Shown here one piece after another: positions 22,049 to 31,257 of a stretch of 64,000 nucleotides of DNA. Position 1 is the stretch's first letter. Each line of letters opens with the position of its first letter. The notes beneath the pieces are model-generated. The model did not search any database. It was not told the origin of the DNA and was given only the letters and a program-made list of their open reading frames with translations. Source of the stretch: Saitoella complicata NRRL Y-17804 (lineage: Eukaryota > Ascomycota > Saitoellomycetes > Saitoellales > Saitoellaceae); NCBI RefSeq assembly GCF_001661265.1, contig NW_017566994.1:496001-560000 (forward strand). The letters are read 5' to 3'. A program made the position numbers and the translations under genes.

Positions 22049-22399
22049 CTACAAAGTGAAAAATCAAGGATTAAACACGATTTCTTTTAGGCAAGTGTAT
22101 AATCCATGTCAGAAGGGTGGATTAGTCCAGGATTACAGAAGGATTACACACGTCATCGCGGATTACTATCCTGGCAGAAAGAACAGAATCGTGGATCAGG
22201 ATCCCTGACATTATCATGGATTAATTGTCATGGATTACTGCCAAAGAAAGAATTGCAGCAAATTACCTCAGAAATTGCGAAAATAACACCTATATGCCTT
22301 GAGCTATTGAAGGCTTGCCCTAAACAACTCTCTGTATACGTTTATTTCAGAGGTGCCTCCTATATAAGCATGATCAACATACATCCCTACAAAGTGAAA
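22049..22399. repeat. AT-rich dispersed repeat, copy A
   Basis: This segment of about 350 bp starts and ends with the same 13-mer CTACAAAGTGAAA (22049-22061 and 22387-22399). It matches 27,092-27,475 in the same orientation. Shared blocks include GGATTAAAyACGATTTCTyT, TTAGGCAAG, and CATGATCAAC near the far end. It carries several GGATTA motifs. No coding sequence is supported. Confidence 0.75.
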
Positions 22400-22944
22400 T
22401 AGGATGAAATCCGTAAGCATGTGGATCCCATATCAGGGTATGGAACCTAGGACGTTAAGACAAGGGAAAATATGGACCCTATAGTTTACGCCGTGGAATT
22501 ATCCCATACTCGAATGCTATACCAATTTGGATTATGGAATTTTCCCATACTAGAGCTCCATACTCAGCTCCAACAAGGAATTTTTCCATACTCGAACTCT
22601 ATACTTGATCTCCACACTGTACTCCAGTATGGGATCTTCCCAGAACAAATCTATACCACCAAGAAGATATTCCGGGGTTCCCATACCTTTTCATGTCATA
22701 GGGCATAACTTGGATAACGGGACCCCAATCGCCCTTTCAAACAGCTTATGCCATGATTTCATTCGGTATGATCCACGGTACAAATCGGTATAATCCATGA
22801 TATGATTTTGGATAATCCAAAACAAGATTGGGCTTAATCCCCGGGGTTGCCAAGCAATATCACAGAAGTAAATCGTGGAGAGATTCACGGTCATTCATAC
22901 CCTTCCTTGCTTTAACTTTGCTGCTCAAGTATACAAGTCGAGAC
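22400..22944. repeat. Degenerate tandem module (CCATACTCGAA type)
   Basis: Between about 22,475 and 22,640 a unit reading roughly GGAATTTTTCCATACTCGAA-CTCTATACT recurs three to four times at irregular 40-60 bp spacing. Then GGGGTTCCCATACC and GTCATAGGGC follow (22,674-22,705), matching blocks at 21,990 and 26,990. Around 22,786-22,845 TAATCC motifs appear, the reverse complement of the GGATTA motif. I see no gene. Confidence 0.6.
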
Positions 22945-23943
22945 TCAAGGATTTTCGGAAATTCTCAAAGAGATCTTAGGGCCCTCCAGGTTGTATATAC
23001 ACTTTCCTGCACAGCCAGAATACACCACCTGAACTCTTCTATAGTGAAGTCGTGCTGTTTGCAATACCCTTCGTTGGTGTAACGGACGATCCTCTCGGTC
23101 AGGGCGGGTTAGTAAAAACCGATGAGTAGTCGTTTTACTGTTGCTGTCAACAAAGTGCGGTGTGTCAGAATATCCATGCATATTCTCCTCCTCGTTTTCA
23201 TCTGACCCAGGAGTTCTTTGATTACCCTCCCCAGCCTCTGTGCATTTTGCAAGCTGAGTACTGCTGCTGCTCCTAGGCCCGGGATGTGGTGGCAGACTGG
23301 TAGAATAATGGCAGTGGCTCACGGATTGCTTGTTTTGCCTTACGTGGACGTCCACGTTTGCCCTTTCGGTTGATGATGTGGACAACATTTGCGGCGGGAG
23401 TGTCATGAACCGAAGAACTACTTCGAGTTTCGCGACAACCCGAGAAAAGAACTACTTCGAGTTTTGCAATCAACCCGAGACTCGATTTGTCTCGGGTCCT
23501 ATCATGGCTCATCTTATCTTCACTCCTCTCGTTCAAGATCTTGTTCTCGGCGCCACCGAGTTAACTAAATGTGGAACGCCACCGAGCAAGGGTCTAGACC
23601 CTCATCCGGAAAACTGTATATAAGGAAAGGCCCTATGCCTTCCTTTAGAGCTTCACTGGTTAACTCAATAAATTCGTCTCTCTATTCGAATAAGTAATTC
23701 AGTCATCTCGTCACACCTCGTCTAACTCGTCAGATCTCGTCCCGAAGTACTTGCAGTATCCCTTCTCGTCTCGACCGCATTACAGGGAGGGGAAGGTGTG
23801 CGTCCTTTCTCCAAGGCACTCTGGACCTCAAGGTTATATATCTTGCGGATTTTGCGGCACCTATAGTCATTCTTGGACCTGATACAAGATATGATCATAT
23901 CACGGCACTCTTCTTCAGGGAAATGAGGATAAGCCTTCTGCAC
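22945..23943 (-). pseudogene. Broken ORF relic with AT-hook, interrupted by a solo LTR
   Basis: A minus-strand coding relic of unknown function. Its upstream part (about 23,785-23,943) reads MQKAYPHFPEEECRDMII and on to a basic stretch. The part beyond the LTR contains NRKGKRGRPRKAKQ, a good AT-hook DNA-binding motif. Further down (about 23,000-23,110) a protein-like frame with FTIEEFRWCILAV is visible in another frame. It lies head-to-head with the Tnp2 transposase 96 bp away and could be its accessory DNA-binding gene, or an unrelated host fragment; I do not recognise it. The solo LTR at 23,401-23,784 sits inside it. Confidence 0.5.
23401..23784 (+). mobile_element. Solo LTR of an LTR retrotransposon
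   Basis: A 384-bp element starting TGTCAT and ending ATTACA (TG..CA with near-inverted ends), flanked on both sides by GGGAG (23,396-23,400 and 23,785-23,789), a perfect 5-bp target duplication. Inside, on the plus strand, are a TATATAAG box (23,617-23,624) and an AATAAA signal (23,667-23,672), fitting U3-R-U5 order. No internal region is present, so it is a fossil left by LTR-LTR recombination. The family is probably Ty3/Gypsy, but an LTR alone does not prove it. The perfect duplication suggests a fairly recent insertion. It lies inside the AT-hook ORF relic. Confidence 0.85.
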
Positions 23944-24038
23944 CTAAGGTACATGACATGTCACACGTTAGTTGAGTAAATACAAGTGACAAGGCAGTGG
24001 AAGACATACAGCGGCAATGCAGTTGTCTTGAGTGACTC

Positions 24039-26358
24039 ATGTGTAGTAGGAAAATGGTATCACTGAGTCATAGTCAACATCATTTTTCAGAAACTGAGGA
24101 AGACATTGGCATAGAACAACCCTTCCAACAGATGGAAGGTTTCAACGTCGGCCCTGCTTCAGATGCATTTGATGTGGATGTTCTTGAGGAAGAAGAAAGC
24201 GAGCAAGAAGACACATTTGAGGATGACCCAGACGTGGAGATGGAGGAGAAGGGTTTCCCATACAACAGCTGGGCCCGCTTCAACCATCTCAACTCAAGAA
24301 AACTCCCTGTTCAACTGCTTGCTATCCAGACAAAGCATGGGATATCTGACGCTGCCACTCACGCAATTTTCGAAGTTCTGAGGAACTTTCTATCAGATCT
24401 GGCTGTTAGCAATTGCATACCTACAATAGAAGACATCAAGAAGTTGACCTTAGAACAAACCAAACATTACCTCTTGGAGTTGACTGGGATCAAACCAAAA
24501 GTATATGATCGATGTGTCAACAACCACCTTGCTTACACGGACAAGTATCATAACTTGGATAAATGCCTGGTACCTGACTGCTATGAGCCACGATACAACT
24601 CGCACGGCAAGGCCAGAGCGAGATATACCGTGTTGCCACTTGCTCACAGTTTGTGTCTCTTGTATGCAGATCCTAATCTCGCACGTATCCTCCAGACATA
24701 TGGCCCTAAAGTGCGGGATTGGCAGGGTGTGCAAGGGAGTCCATTCAGCGGTGTTAGAGCATTCATGATGGAGAACTTATCGCTGACTTACGGGAGAAGG
24801 TTCCTGGGTTTCTGTCAGACAAGCGGGAGGTATTACTCCAACTTACCCTTGACGGGGTGCAAGTTCTCAAACAAAAAGGACGCAAAGTGTGGCCAATAGT
24901 CCTCTTGAATCTCATCCTTCCTTAGGAGGATTTTGTCAAAAAGGAGAATATGATCCCATACGCCATTGTGCCAGGGTAGAAGCCGCCCTTATTGATGGAC
25001 TCATTCTTGCAACCTCTCATTGATCAACTCCACAATCTTTTACATACTGGTGGGGTGGTGAAGGCCTGGGATGCACACGGGCATGAAGACTTCCAGCTTT
25101 ATGCACATATGGCGACTGTAACAGGTGATACTCCTGCAATATCCACCATCATGGGTCTCCGTGGTCATAACGCCATGGTGCCGTGTCGGTTCTGCAAGGT
25201 AGTTGGGTCTCCCTACAGACACAGTGGTAATAGGACAACATATTATGATCCCCTACCCCACCCTTCGGCTCCTTTGGTTCAGGATAACCCAAATCCTACC
25301 AACCCCGTCCCAACCAGTTACCGCACTGCTCGTCTGCCCATGAGGAATGATCGCGACCACAGATATGACATGCAGCGCTCAATGAACAGTGAGGAGTATG
25401 CAAAAACAGTATGGTATCAACACGCGCCGCAAACCCATCCTTTCAGAGCTTGAAACAATTGATTTTCCAAGGTCTTTTCCCATCAACATCATGCACCTTA
25501 CCTACCAAGGCCCAGTCCTGATCATGGTAGAGCATTGGGAAGGTACGCTTTTCAAGGATGAGGACTTGGCAGAACCCTGGGTCCAGAACTGGGAGGAGTT
25601 CGGAAAATCACTTGCAGACGCAGCGAAAACAACTCTATTGGCATATGGTAGGGCTCGAAGGATATCTCAAAGGACCGAAAACTTTACGAAGCAGAAGATT
25701 GGTCGAACCTCCTAACATTTTTCTCGCTTCCATTGTTACATGCAGAATTTGGACACGAGGGACGTGACCCACGATACAAAGCTTGGTGCAAGCTTGTTCT
25801 TGCCATTCATATAGCCATGAGCTTCACAGTGACCAAAGACGACCTTCACAGTGCCAACACACATATCACACACTTTGTCATTTGGTATTATGCAACATTC
25901 TATTGGAATAAACAGGAGCGGCTGCCTGCCTGCCGGTATACAGATGATGTCAAGGTACACGGCATACGTTGGTCGTGCATCAAATTGGATCAGCTCCGTG
26001 AGGTCATTGGATGCAAGCGATCTCGGAGAGATATTGAGTTTGAGCGAAGATGCAATTTCGATATTGCTTACGTTCAGCTTGCTGATCAGTTTACGAATTG
26101 GAGTTTGAGGTCTTTTACGGAACGGTGGAATTCTATTGGGAAACCGTTTTCAGAGAACAGAGATATTTCCTTGTCTATGTCAAACAGAAGGAGGTGGTTG
26201 ACAAGGACAGTGTTTTGATGACGAAGAGGACGGGAAGGACAGAGTGGGTTGATGTGTCTAACAGTCGAGGAGCTACGGGGGGGATTAAGGTGGAGGGGAA
26301 GGAATATATCATTGATCATGGGCGATTGGTGGACTTGCTAGCCTTGCGCAGCTTGTGA
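24039..26358 (+). mobile_element. Tnp2-type (CACTA-like) DNA transposase relic
   Basis: Remnant of a large cut-and-paste transposase of the Tnp2 family. The first open stretch (24,039-24,899, 286 codons) has an acidic start and a C-rich segment (CLVPDCYEPRYNSHGKARAR) like the family's zinc-binding region. The second (24,992-25,453) carries MDSFLQPLIDQL, a GDTPA motif, and GLRGHNAMVPCRFCKV, the family hallmark. The third and fourth contain FPRSFPINIMHLTYQGP, HAEFGHEGRDPRY-like sequence and a conserved tail. Pieces lie in different frames with in-frame stops between them, so the copy is dead (at least three breaks). CACTA termini were not found. Direct repeats A and B lie outside it on both sides. 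Confidence 0.85.
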
Positions 26359-27091
26359 ATGAAAGTTAAGTTGCAGTGAAGAGCATAAGTTGCTTGTGAA
26401 TCTCTTTTTTTTATTGATGTAGGATATCTTATTCTCCTGGAACGAATATCATTCCAAGTCAAATAAGGTATTCATGTAGCGTGAATTGGAATTCCACTCT
26501 TCTTAAATACTTTCCCACTTTATTTGTGTTATTGGTACAGTTGAATAACTTATTCGATTGCTTTTGCTGAAAGTGGAATATGTTATTCCATATTTGTGCA
26601 ATCACGAATCAGGTATTCGTGATAGTCGAATTCGGGGGGCTCGTAGGGGAAGGATCAGCATCGGACGACGTAGGGGAGTTGAAGGAATTTGGGGACGACG
26701 TTCGAGTTGAGTAGCCATCAGCATACACTCGGAAATCTCGATCCCTTGCAACACTACCCTTTCATATTGATAAGTAAACGGCGCCTTGCATGCGAGTGTG
26801 AATAAGGGTTGTATGCGAGCGACCTCCCAACAAACCGTTTTGAGCTAGTCACGATCGTTCAATGCATCCATGGCCAGTTGTTATGCTCGTGGAAACTCCA
26901 TGAGCGATTGAACCGTATAGCCACGCCCGGCCAGACTATGGAAATGCTACTCTGAGAATGGTTTGTGCTGAGGAACTCCCATACTACTAAGAAAAAGCTT
27001 GGGATTTCCATACTTTCCGTCGTGGAATTTTCTCATATCCCCTCAGCTGCAGAGTATGGGATTTTTGCGGACTCAAATTCAATACTCAACC
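26359..27091. other. Gene-free AT-rich stretch
   Basis: About 730 bp with no gene. It holds two small dyads built on GGAATATxxTATTCC-like words (26,440-26,600) and, near 26,970-27,080, blocks of the dispersed repeat (CCCATACTACTAAG, GGGATTTCCATACTTTCC). Confidence 0.45.
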
Positions 27092-27475
27092 CTACAAAGT
27101 GAACAATCATGGATTAAATACGATTTCTCTTAGGCAAGCGCGTAATCCACGTCAAAATCATGGACTAGCCTGGGATTAAATACGGATGATGCAGAGCATC
27201 ATGGATTACCATCCTAGCAGATCTCCCGGACAAAATTGTGGATTACAATCCCCGACAGTGTCATTGTATAAACCTGGTAAGAAGGTCATGGAGTACCATC
27301 CCAGGTAAAATCATGGATCACTGCCAAGGAAAAAGTCGCAACAATAATACCTCAGAGATTCCAAACATAAAACCTGTATGTTTAAAGATATTAAGGCTTG
27401 CTAACACAACCGTCTTGATGTATTTAGCCCACAGCAGCCTGCTGCTGAATATAGACATGATCAACCTACATGATG
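27092..27475. repeat. AT-rich dispersed repeat, copy B
   Basis: Second copy of the repeat at 22,049-22,399, same orientation. It begins CTACAAAGTGAAC and shares GGATTAAATACGATTTCTCT, TTAGGCAAGCGCG and CATGATCAAC. Identity looks moderate, with several small insertions, so the copies are old or diverging. The two copies bracket the Tnp2 relic, the solo LTR and the AT-hook relic at a distance of 5.0 kb. Confidence 0.75.
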
Positions 27476-27494
27476 TCATATGATGTCATGTAGG
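27465..27494. repeat. 30-bp imperfect palindrome at the end of copy B
   Basis: CCTACATGATGTCAT followed by ATGATGTCATGTAGG forms an inverted repeat with 26 of 30 positions symmetric. It also contains a direct repeat of ATGATGTCAT. Copy A has no such palindrome at the matching place. Function unknown. Confidence 0.7.
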
Positions 27495-28173
27495 TGCCTT
27501 GTAGGGACCATGATTTGATCACCCCCGCCTATTATGGTTTAGCACATGGCTGTGTTTTGGCTCTGCTGAAAGATGATAATATTAACCAGTGGACGCCCGC
27601 GCTCTTCAAAATTTTCGAAAATTCTAAGTCCCCACATCTCGTTCAGCAGTAACGATGCCAGTCATGGATGAGATTGATTGTTTGTACATCACTGAGTTTG
27701 TTCCAACATCCTGAGTTATAGCACCATTGTTATTGCTACTGTAATTCTGCTAGAAAACTCAAGCTACAACATTCTTACCTGGTAATTTCGCTTTTTTCCC
27801 CAATGATACTGCATTTTCTTACCATTTTTCCAGTGCCTGGCTTGACCATATCCAGGATTATGCTAACAAGCTTGTGAATTATGCTGAACAAGATTGTGGA
27901 TTATGCGGGATCACATCATACATCATGCGGAATGCAATCGTGGTTTGGTTCCGGAAATCCATAATACATCGTGAATTAATCCTTGCTTCTCACAATCGTA
28001 GCTATCTTGGGTGGACGTGGAGTACGCACTTGCCTAATAGGATTCGGGCCTAATGCACGATTTGTACTATTGTAGGACAATAATTGTCTATAAGTTAATC
28101 TGACTGTTTCTTACCGAGCCTTGACTACCCCTATTGATCTACATTGGCTGCTGCGACGTTTTTGTTCGGTAGT
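27476..28173. other. Gene-free stretch with GGATTA motifs
   Basis: About 700 bp without a gene. From 27,840 to 27,990 the phrases CCAGGATTATGCTAACAAG, GTGAATTATGCTGAACAAG and GTGGATTATGCGG form a loose tandem series. At 28,115-28,131 a CGAGCCTTGACTACCCC word resembles the terminal repeat of the neighbouring MITE. Confidence 0.5.
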
Positions 28174-28537
28174 GGGGGTAGTCAAACCTCTGTAAGAAAT
28201 AATTACTTAAATCTCAACCGCGCAGTTGTCATGGTTTTTTGAAGGTGCTCGAGCAAGGTCGTAAAGCAATCGCTTAGAAAACATTCGCCTACGGACGAAC
28301 GCTCAATTGTGAACTTTCTGCAGGTATCACTCAGGGTCTGCGCATGATCCGCGTGGCCACGTAGCTCAACCTGCCTCGTGGCAAACTCACCACCATGGAT
28401 ATTCACGTGAGCGGGAGTAACCGCACGCCGAAAAAATAATATGTCTATGTTTTATAAGGGTTGATCAGACCTTAGCGTATTATGCCCTGGATTATAATCT
28501 AATTCGCTGTAAATTTTGCAGAGGTTTGACTACCCCC
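28174..28537. mobile_element. MITE with perfect 19-bp terminal inverted repeats
   Basis: This 364-bp element begins GGGGGTAGTCAAACCTCTG (28,174-28,192) and ends with its exact reverse complement (28,519-28,537). It has no transposase. A 67-codon open frame inside has no recognisable domain and is probably chance. No clear target duplication is visible, so the superfamily is not assigned. A third, weaker copy of the terminal word lies just outside at 28,115-28,131, which suggests a nested or rearranged second copy. Confidence 0.75.
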
Positions 28538-28888
28538 AATGATTGATCATAATATTATCAAGGATTATCCCAAGCATTATCGTGGATCATACCGAAGTTA
28601 ACCACATCATCAGTGCACGTGGTATCTAAAGACATCCTGTATCTTACGGAATCGGTTCCTGGGGTTTACAGGATCGATACCATGAATTATACTCAAACCA
28701 TCGAGGATTATGCCAAATACCATCATGGATTACAGGTGTCTGTGTGGGTTCATCACCTAACGTGATCGCAGGGCAAAGCATCCCTCATCCGACTTATATG
28801 CAATGCATATATATATGTCACCACTGAGTATTTACAGTTAGTTCACAGCCGCGTGCTGTATTGTTGCGGCGCTGTAAAGCGTACATAT
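28538..28888. other. Gene-free stretch between two inverted-repeat elements
   Basis: About 350 bp without a gene. Motifs such as AAGGATTATCCC, GAGGATTATGCC and CATGGATTACAGG continue the GGATTA series seen further left. Confidence 0.5.
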
Positions 28889-29360
28889 AGCTGATGGGTT
28901 CTGATCATTCCACACCCCTCAATCTTCATACCACACCCCGGCGCACTCACAATTTCAAAGATATCTCAACAGCCATTGAACTTGGGAATACGGTAAGAGC
29001 GTAGAGAGATAGAGAGTACCTTTCTGAATATCCTGATACCTTTAACTCGCAGATTTCACTCCACCAGCTGCTGTACTCTGCCAAATACTGCTGAGATGTG
29101 ATGTGCAGATTTATGCATATATGCGCTGTGCCACACCAGCCGCAGCGCCGGGCTGAGAGGTGAGAAACAGTTGGTATCTTCTCTCAGGAACCTTCAAATC
29201 CGAATATGAAGGTGGGAACGGATTCAGGGGACTTTTATCAGTCTATATACTCTCTACCCTCCGAGATCCGATTTGCGGTTGGCGAGATATTCTGAGTTTT
29301 TTGTTGGCGCTGGGGTGTGAAATGAAGAAAATGGGGTGTGGAATGATCAAGACCCTAGCT
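28889..29360. mobile_element. Fold-back/MITE-like element with long imperfect inverted repeats
   Basis: An element of about 470 bp whose ends are inverted copies over at least 120 bp. The best core is TGATCATTCCACACCCC (28,902-28,918), matched by its exact reverse complement at 29,333-29,349. Outside it AGCTGAT/AGCTAG words continue the pairing. Further in, matching stretches include TTCATACCACACCCC against TTCATTTCACACCCC. No coding sequence is seen. It ends about 420 bp upstream of the RabGAP start codon, so it may lie in that promoter region. Confidence 0.7.
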
Positions 29361-29777
29361 GATTTCAAATTTTGGTTGCATTGAAAAGGGGACGTTTGAA
29401 ATCTATCATTTGCCGCCATTTTTAATTGTCCTCCCGTACGTAAGCCGTGGGTGCCAATAATTTCCCGTTCCTTAATGTTCTTACCCACCGTCGCCAGGCA
29501 TATGACGTGAAGTGGTAAAGATCTCAAATATTGTAGGTCAGCATGCTGCTAATTGTAGATGGGATAGTCGTAGCGAACGACGCAAGCTTCTATCCCTACC
29601 AGGTAGCTAGCTATACAAACACATTTACGTTGTGCTCTTTCTCACGGTGGTCGGCGGCCGCATCCTGCCTAGCTATCTCAGCCCCTGTAACGTTGACCTG
29701 AACGCCGGCGAAACCGTGGATGTCCATGTAGATACTCGACGGCGCTGCCTGGATCCGACACCAGTTCCCTTCGCCAA
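29361..29777. other. Upstream region of the RabGAP gene
   Basis: These 417 bp mark the right border of the repeat island. The RabGAP frame stays open from about 29,673 to the ATG at 29,778, but there is no earlier in-frame ATG in that span. No other gene is recognised. Confidence 0.5.
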
Positions 29778-31146
29778 ATGACCAGCGGAGAACACTGTAT
29801 TCAGGGGCGACTATCGGCACATGAAGAGCAGTTTCATAGTCCGGATAACCGACAACAGCAGATTCGAAAGGCAGTATCCGATCATGACATAGAATTCCTT
29901 GCGGAAGTTTCTATAAAGGGTTTAAGGAGCAATGAAGAGAGGCAGATCATATGGTAGGGACTTGAGTCTCATTGCGAAGGTCTTGCTGAGCGATGGGGTG
30001 AAGGCCTCTCCTGGCTGGTGTCCGCGACGAAGACCGCCTCCTGCGTCCATCGTGGATAGACCTGCCGCCTCATAAGGACGAGGCCCAGGTTGCACTGGAC
30101 ACAGATAGATCATTTGTCTTTGTCAGGGAAGGTAAGCACCAGCGTTTTCCTAGATGATATGCTCATTTCCTTGCAGCATGGAGCAGAAAAAGAATCCGCA
30201 GCATGAAGGTGAAACTGAACGACTTGATTATCGAGGTTCTACGACGTCATCCGATTCTGTCATATTTTCAAGTCAGTAAAGAAGTGTTTGGTCTTTTTCG
30301 CAGGTCACTCATACGGAATATAGGGGTTCCATGATATCTGCCAAGAGCTTCTTCTCACGCTGGACCTCCCCACAGCGGTCCTTACAGCGGAATACATTGC
30401 ACTACACAATATTAGAGGTCAAAACAATCCCCATACCCTCTATTCGTGCTAATATAAATTCACAGACACTATGTTGCCCTCTATTGAACCCACTCTTAGT
30501 TACCTACGTTTACTACCTTCTCTCCTGCTCAAAGTAGATGATGAAGTCGGCCGACATCTTGGTACAATCCAGCCTTTTTATGCGTTACCATTCTTCCTGA
30601 CTTGGTTCGCTCATGATATGCGGAACCGAGAGGCACTCATGCGTCTGTTTGACTTGTTCATCCCGACGCATCCCTGCATGCCTGTTTACATGATTGCCGC
30701 GGTACGTATTCCAAGATACCTTGATTCCTCCTTTTAACAGAACACAGACTATATTGTGCCGCAGAGAACTTCTGCTTGATATATCAGAAAGTGAACCTGA
30801 AACTCTGCACTCAGAGCTAGGGAAACTGCCTTTACCTTTTCCAACCGAAGATTTGATACACCAGGCGGTGAAGATGTTCAATCAACACCCTCCAAGCACA
30901 TTGGATGGGTACGCAGGCACGCCTCGGTCATACTGCTTAAAAACATTCACGCTAAGCGGAAGGACGTTGAGTCATGGCGACGAGCTGCTTGATAAAGCTA
31001 CAAGGGAAGGGATGGCCATGGAAGAGCCGATGCATCGGAAGAGTCACGAAGCTGGTATGCAAAACCGATATATGGTCATAGCGGGTCTACTCGGTCTGGC
31101 TACTATGATGTTCGGAGTCTATGGACGAAGAGTATTTGAATGGTAG
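29778..31146 (+). CDS. TBC-domain RabGAP of the TBC1D20/Gyp8 type
   Basis: GTPase-activating protein, probably for the ER-Golgi Rab Ypt1/Rab1. Six exons: join(29778..29953, 30004..30131, 30177..30271, 30324..30417, 30466..30701, 30748..31146), 375 aa, all phases consistent, introns 45-52 nt. Features: IIWPLLAGV across intron 1; arginine finger in VALDTDRSF (Arg about 93); glutamine finger in YFQGFHDIC (Gln about 133, across intron 3), so both catalytic residues are present; ALPFFLTWFAHDM; and a C-terminal anchor helix MVIAGLLGLATMMFGVYG, as in TBC1D20. The start is the least certain part, because the region upstream is repeat-rich. Confidence 0.88.
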
Positions 31147-31257
31147 AATCTCAATGCTCCTCTGATGCAGTACTCCATACGCCGTACCGATAGTGACACT
31201 AATAAAACCCAATGGGGACGTGCCCCATGCAAAACAAAGTCAACAACGCTAATATAC

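Noticed and set aside
22049-27475. Reading repeat copies A and B as the two LTRs of one retrotransposon
   Set aside because: They lack TG..CA ends and a target duplication, differ by several insertions, and the DNA between them encodes a DNA-transposon transposase, not retroelement proteins.
28203-28406. 67-codon open frame inside the MITE
   Set aside because: No similarity to any family I know; MITEs normally do not code, and the frame ends within the element.
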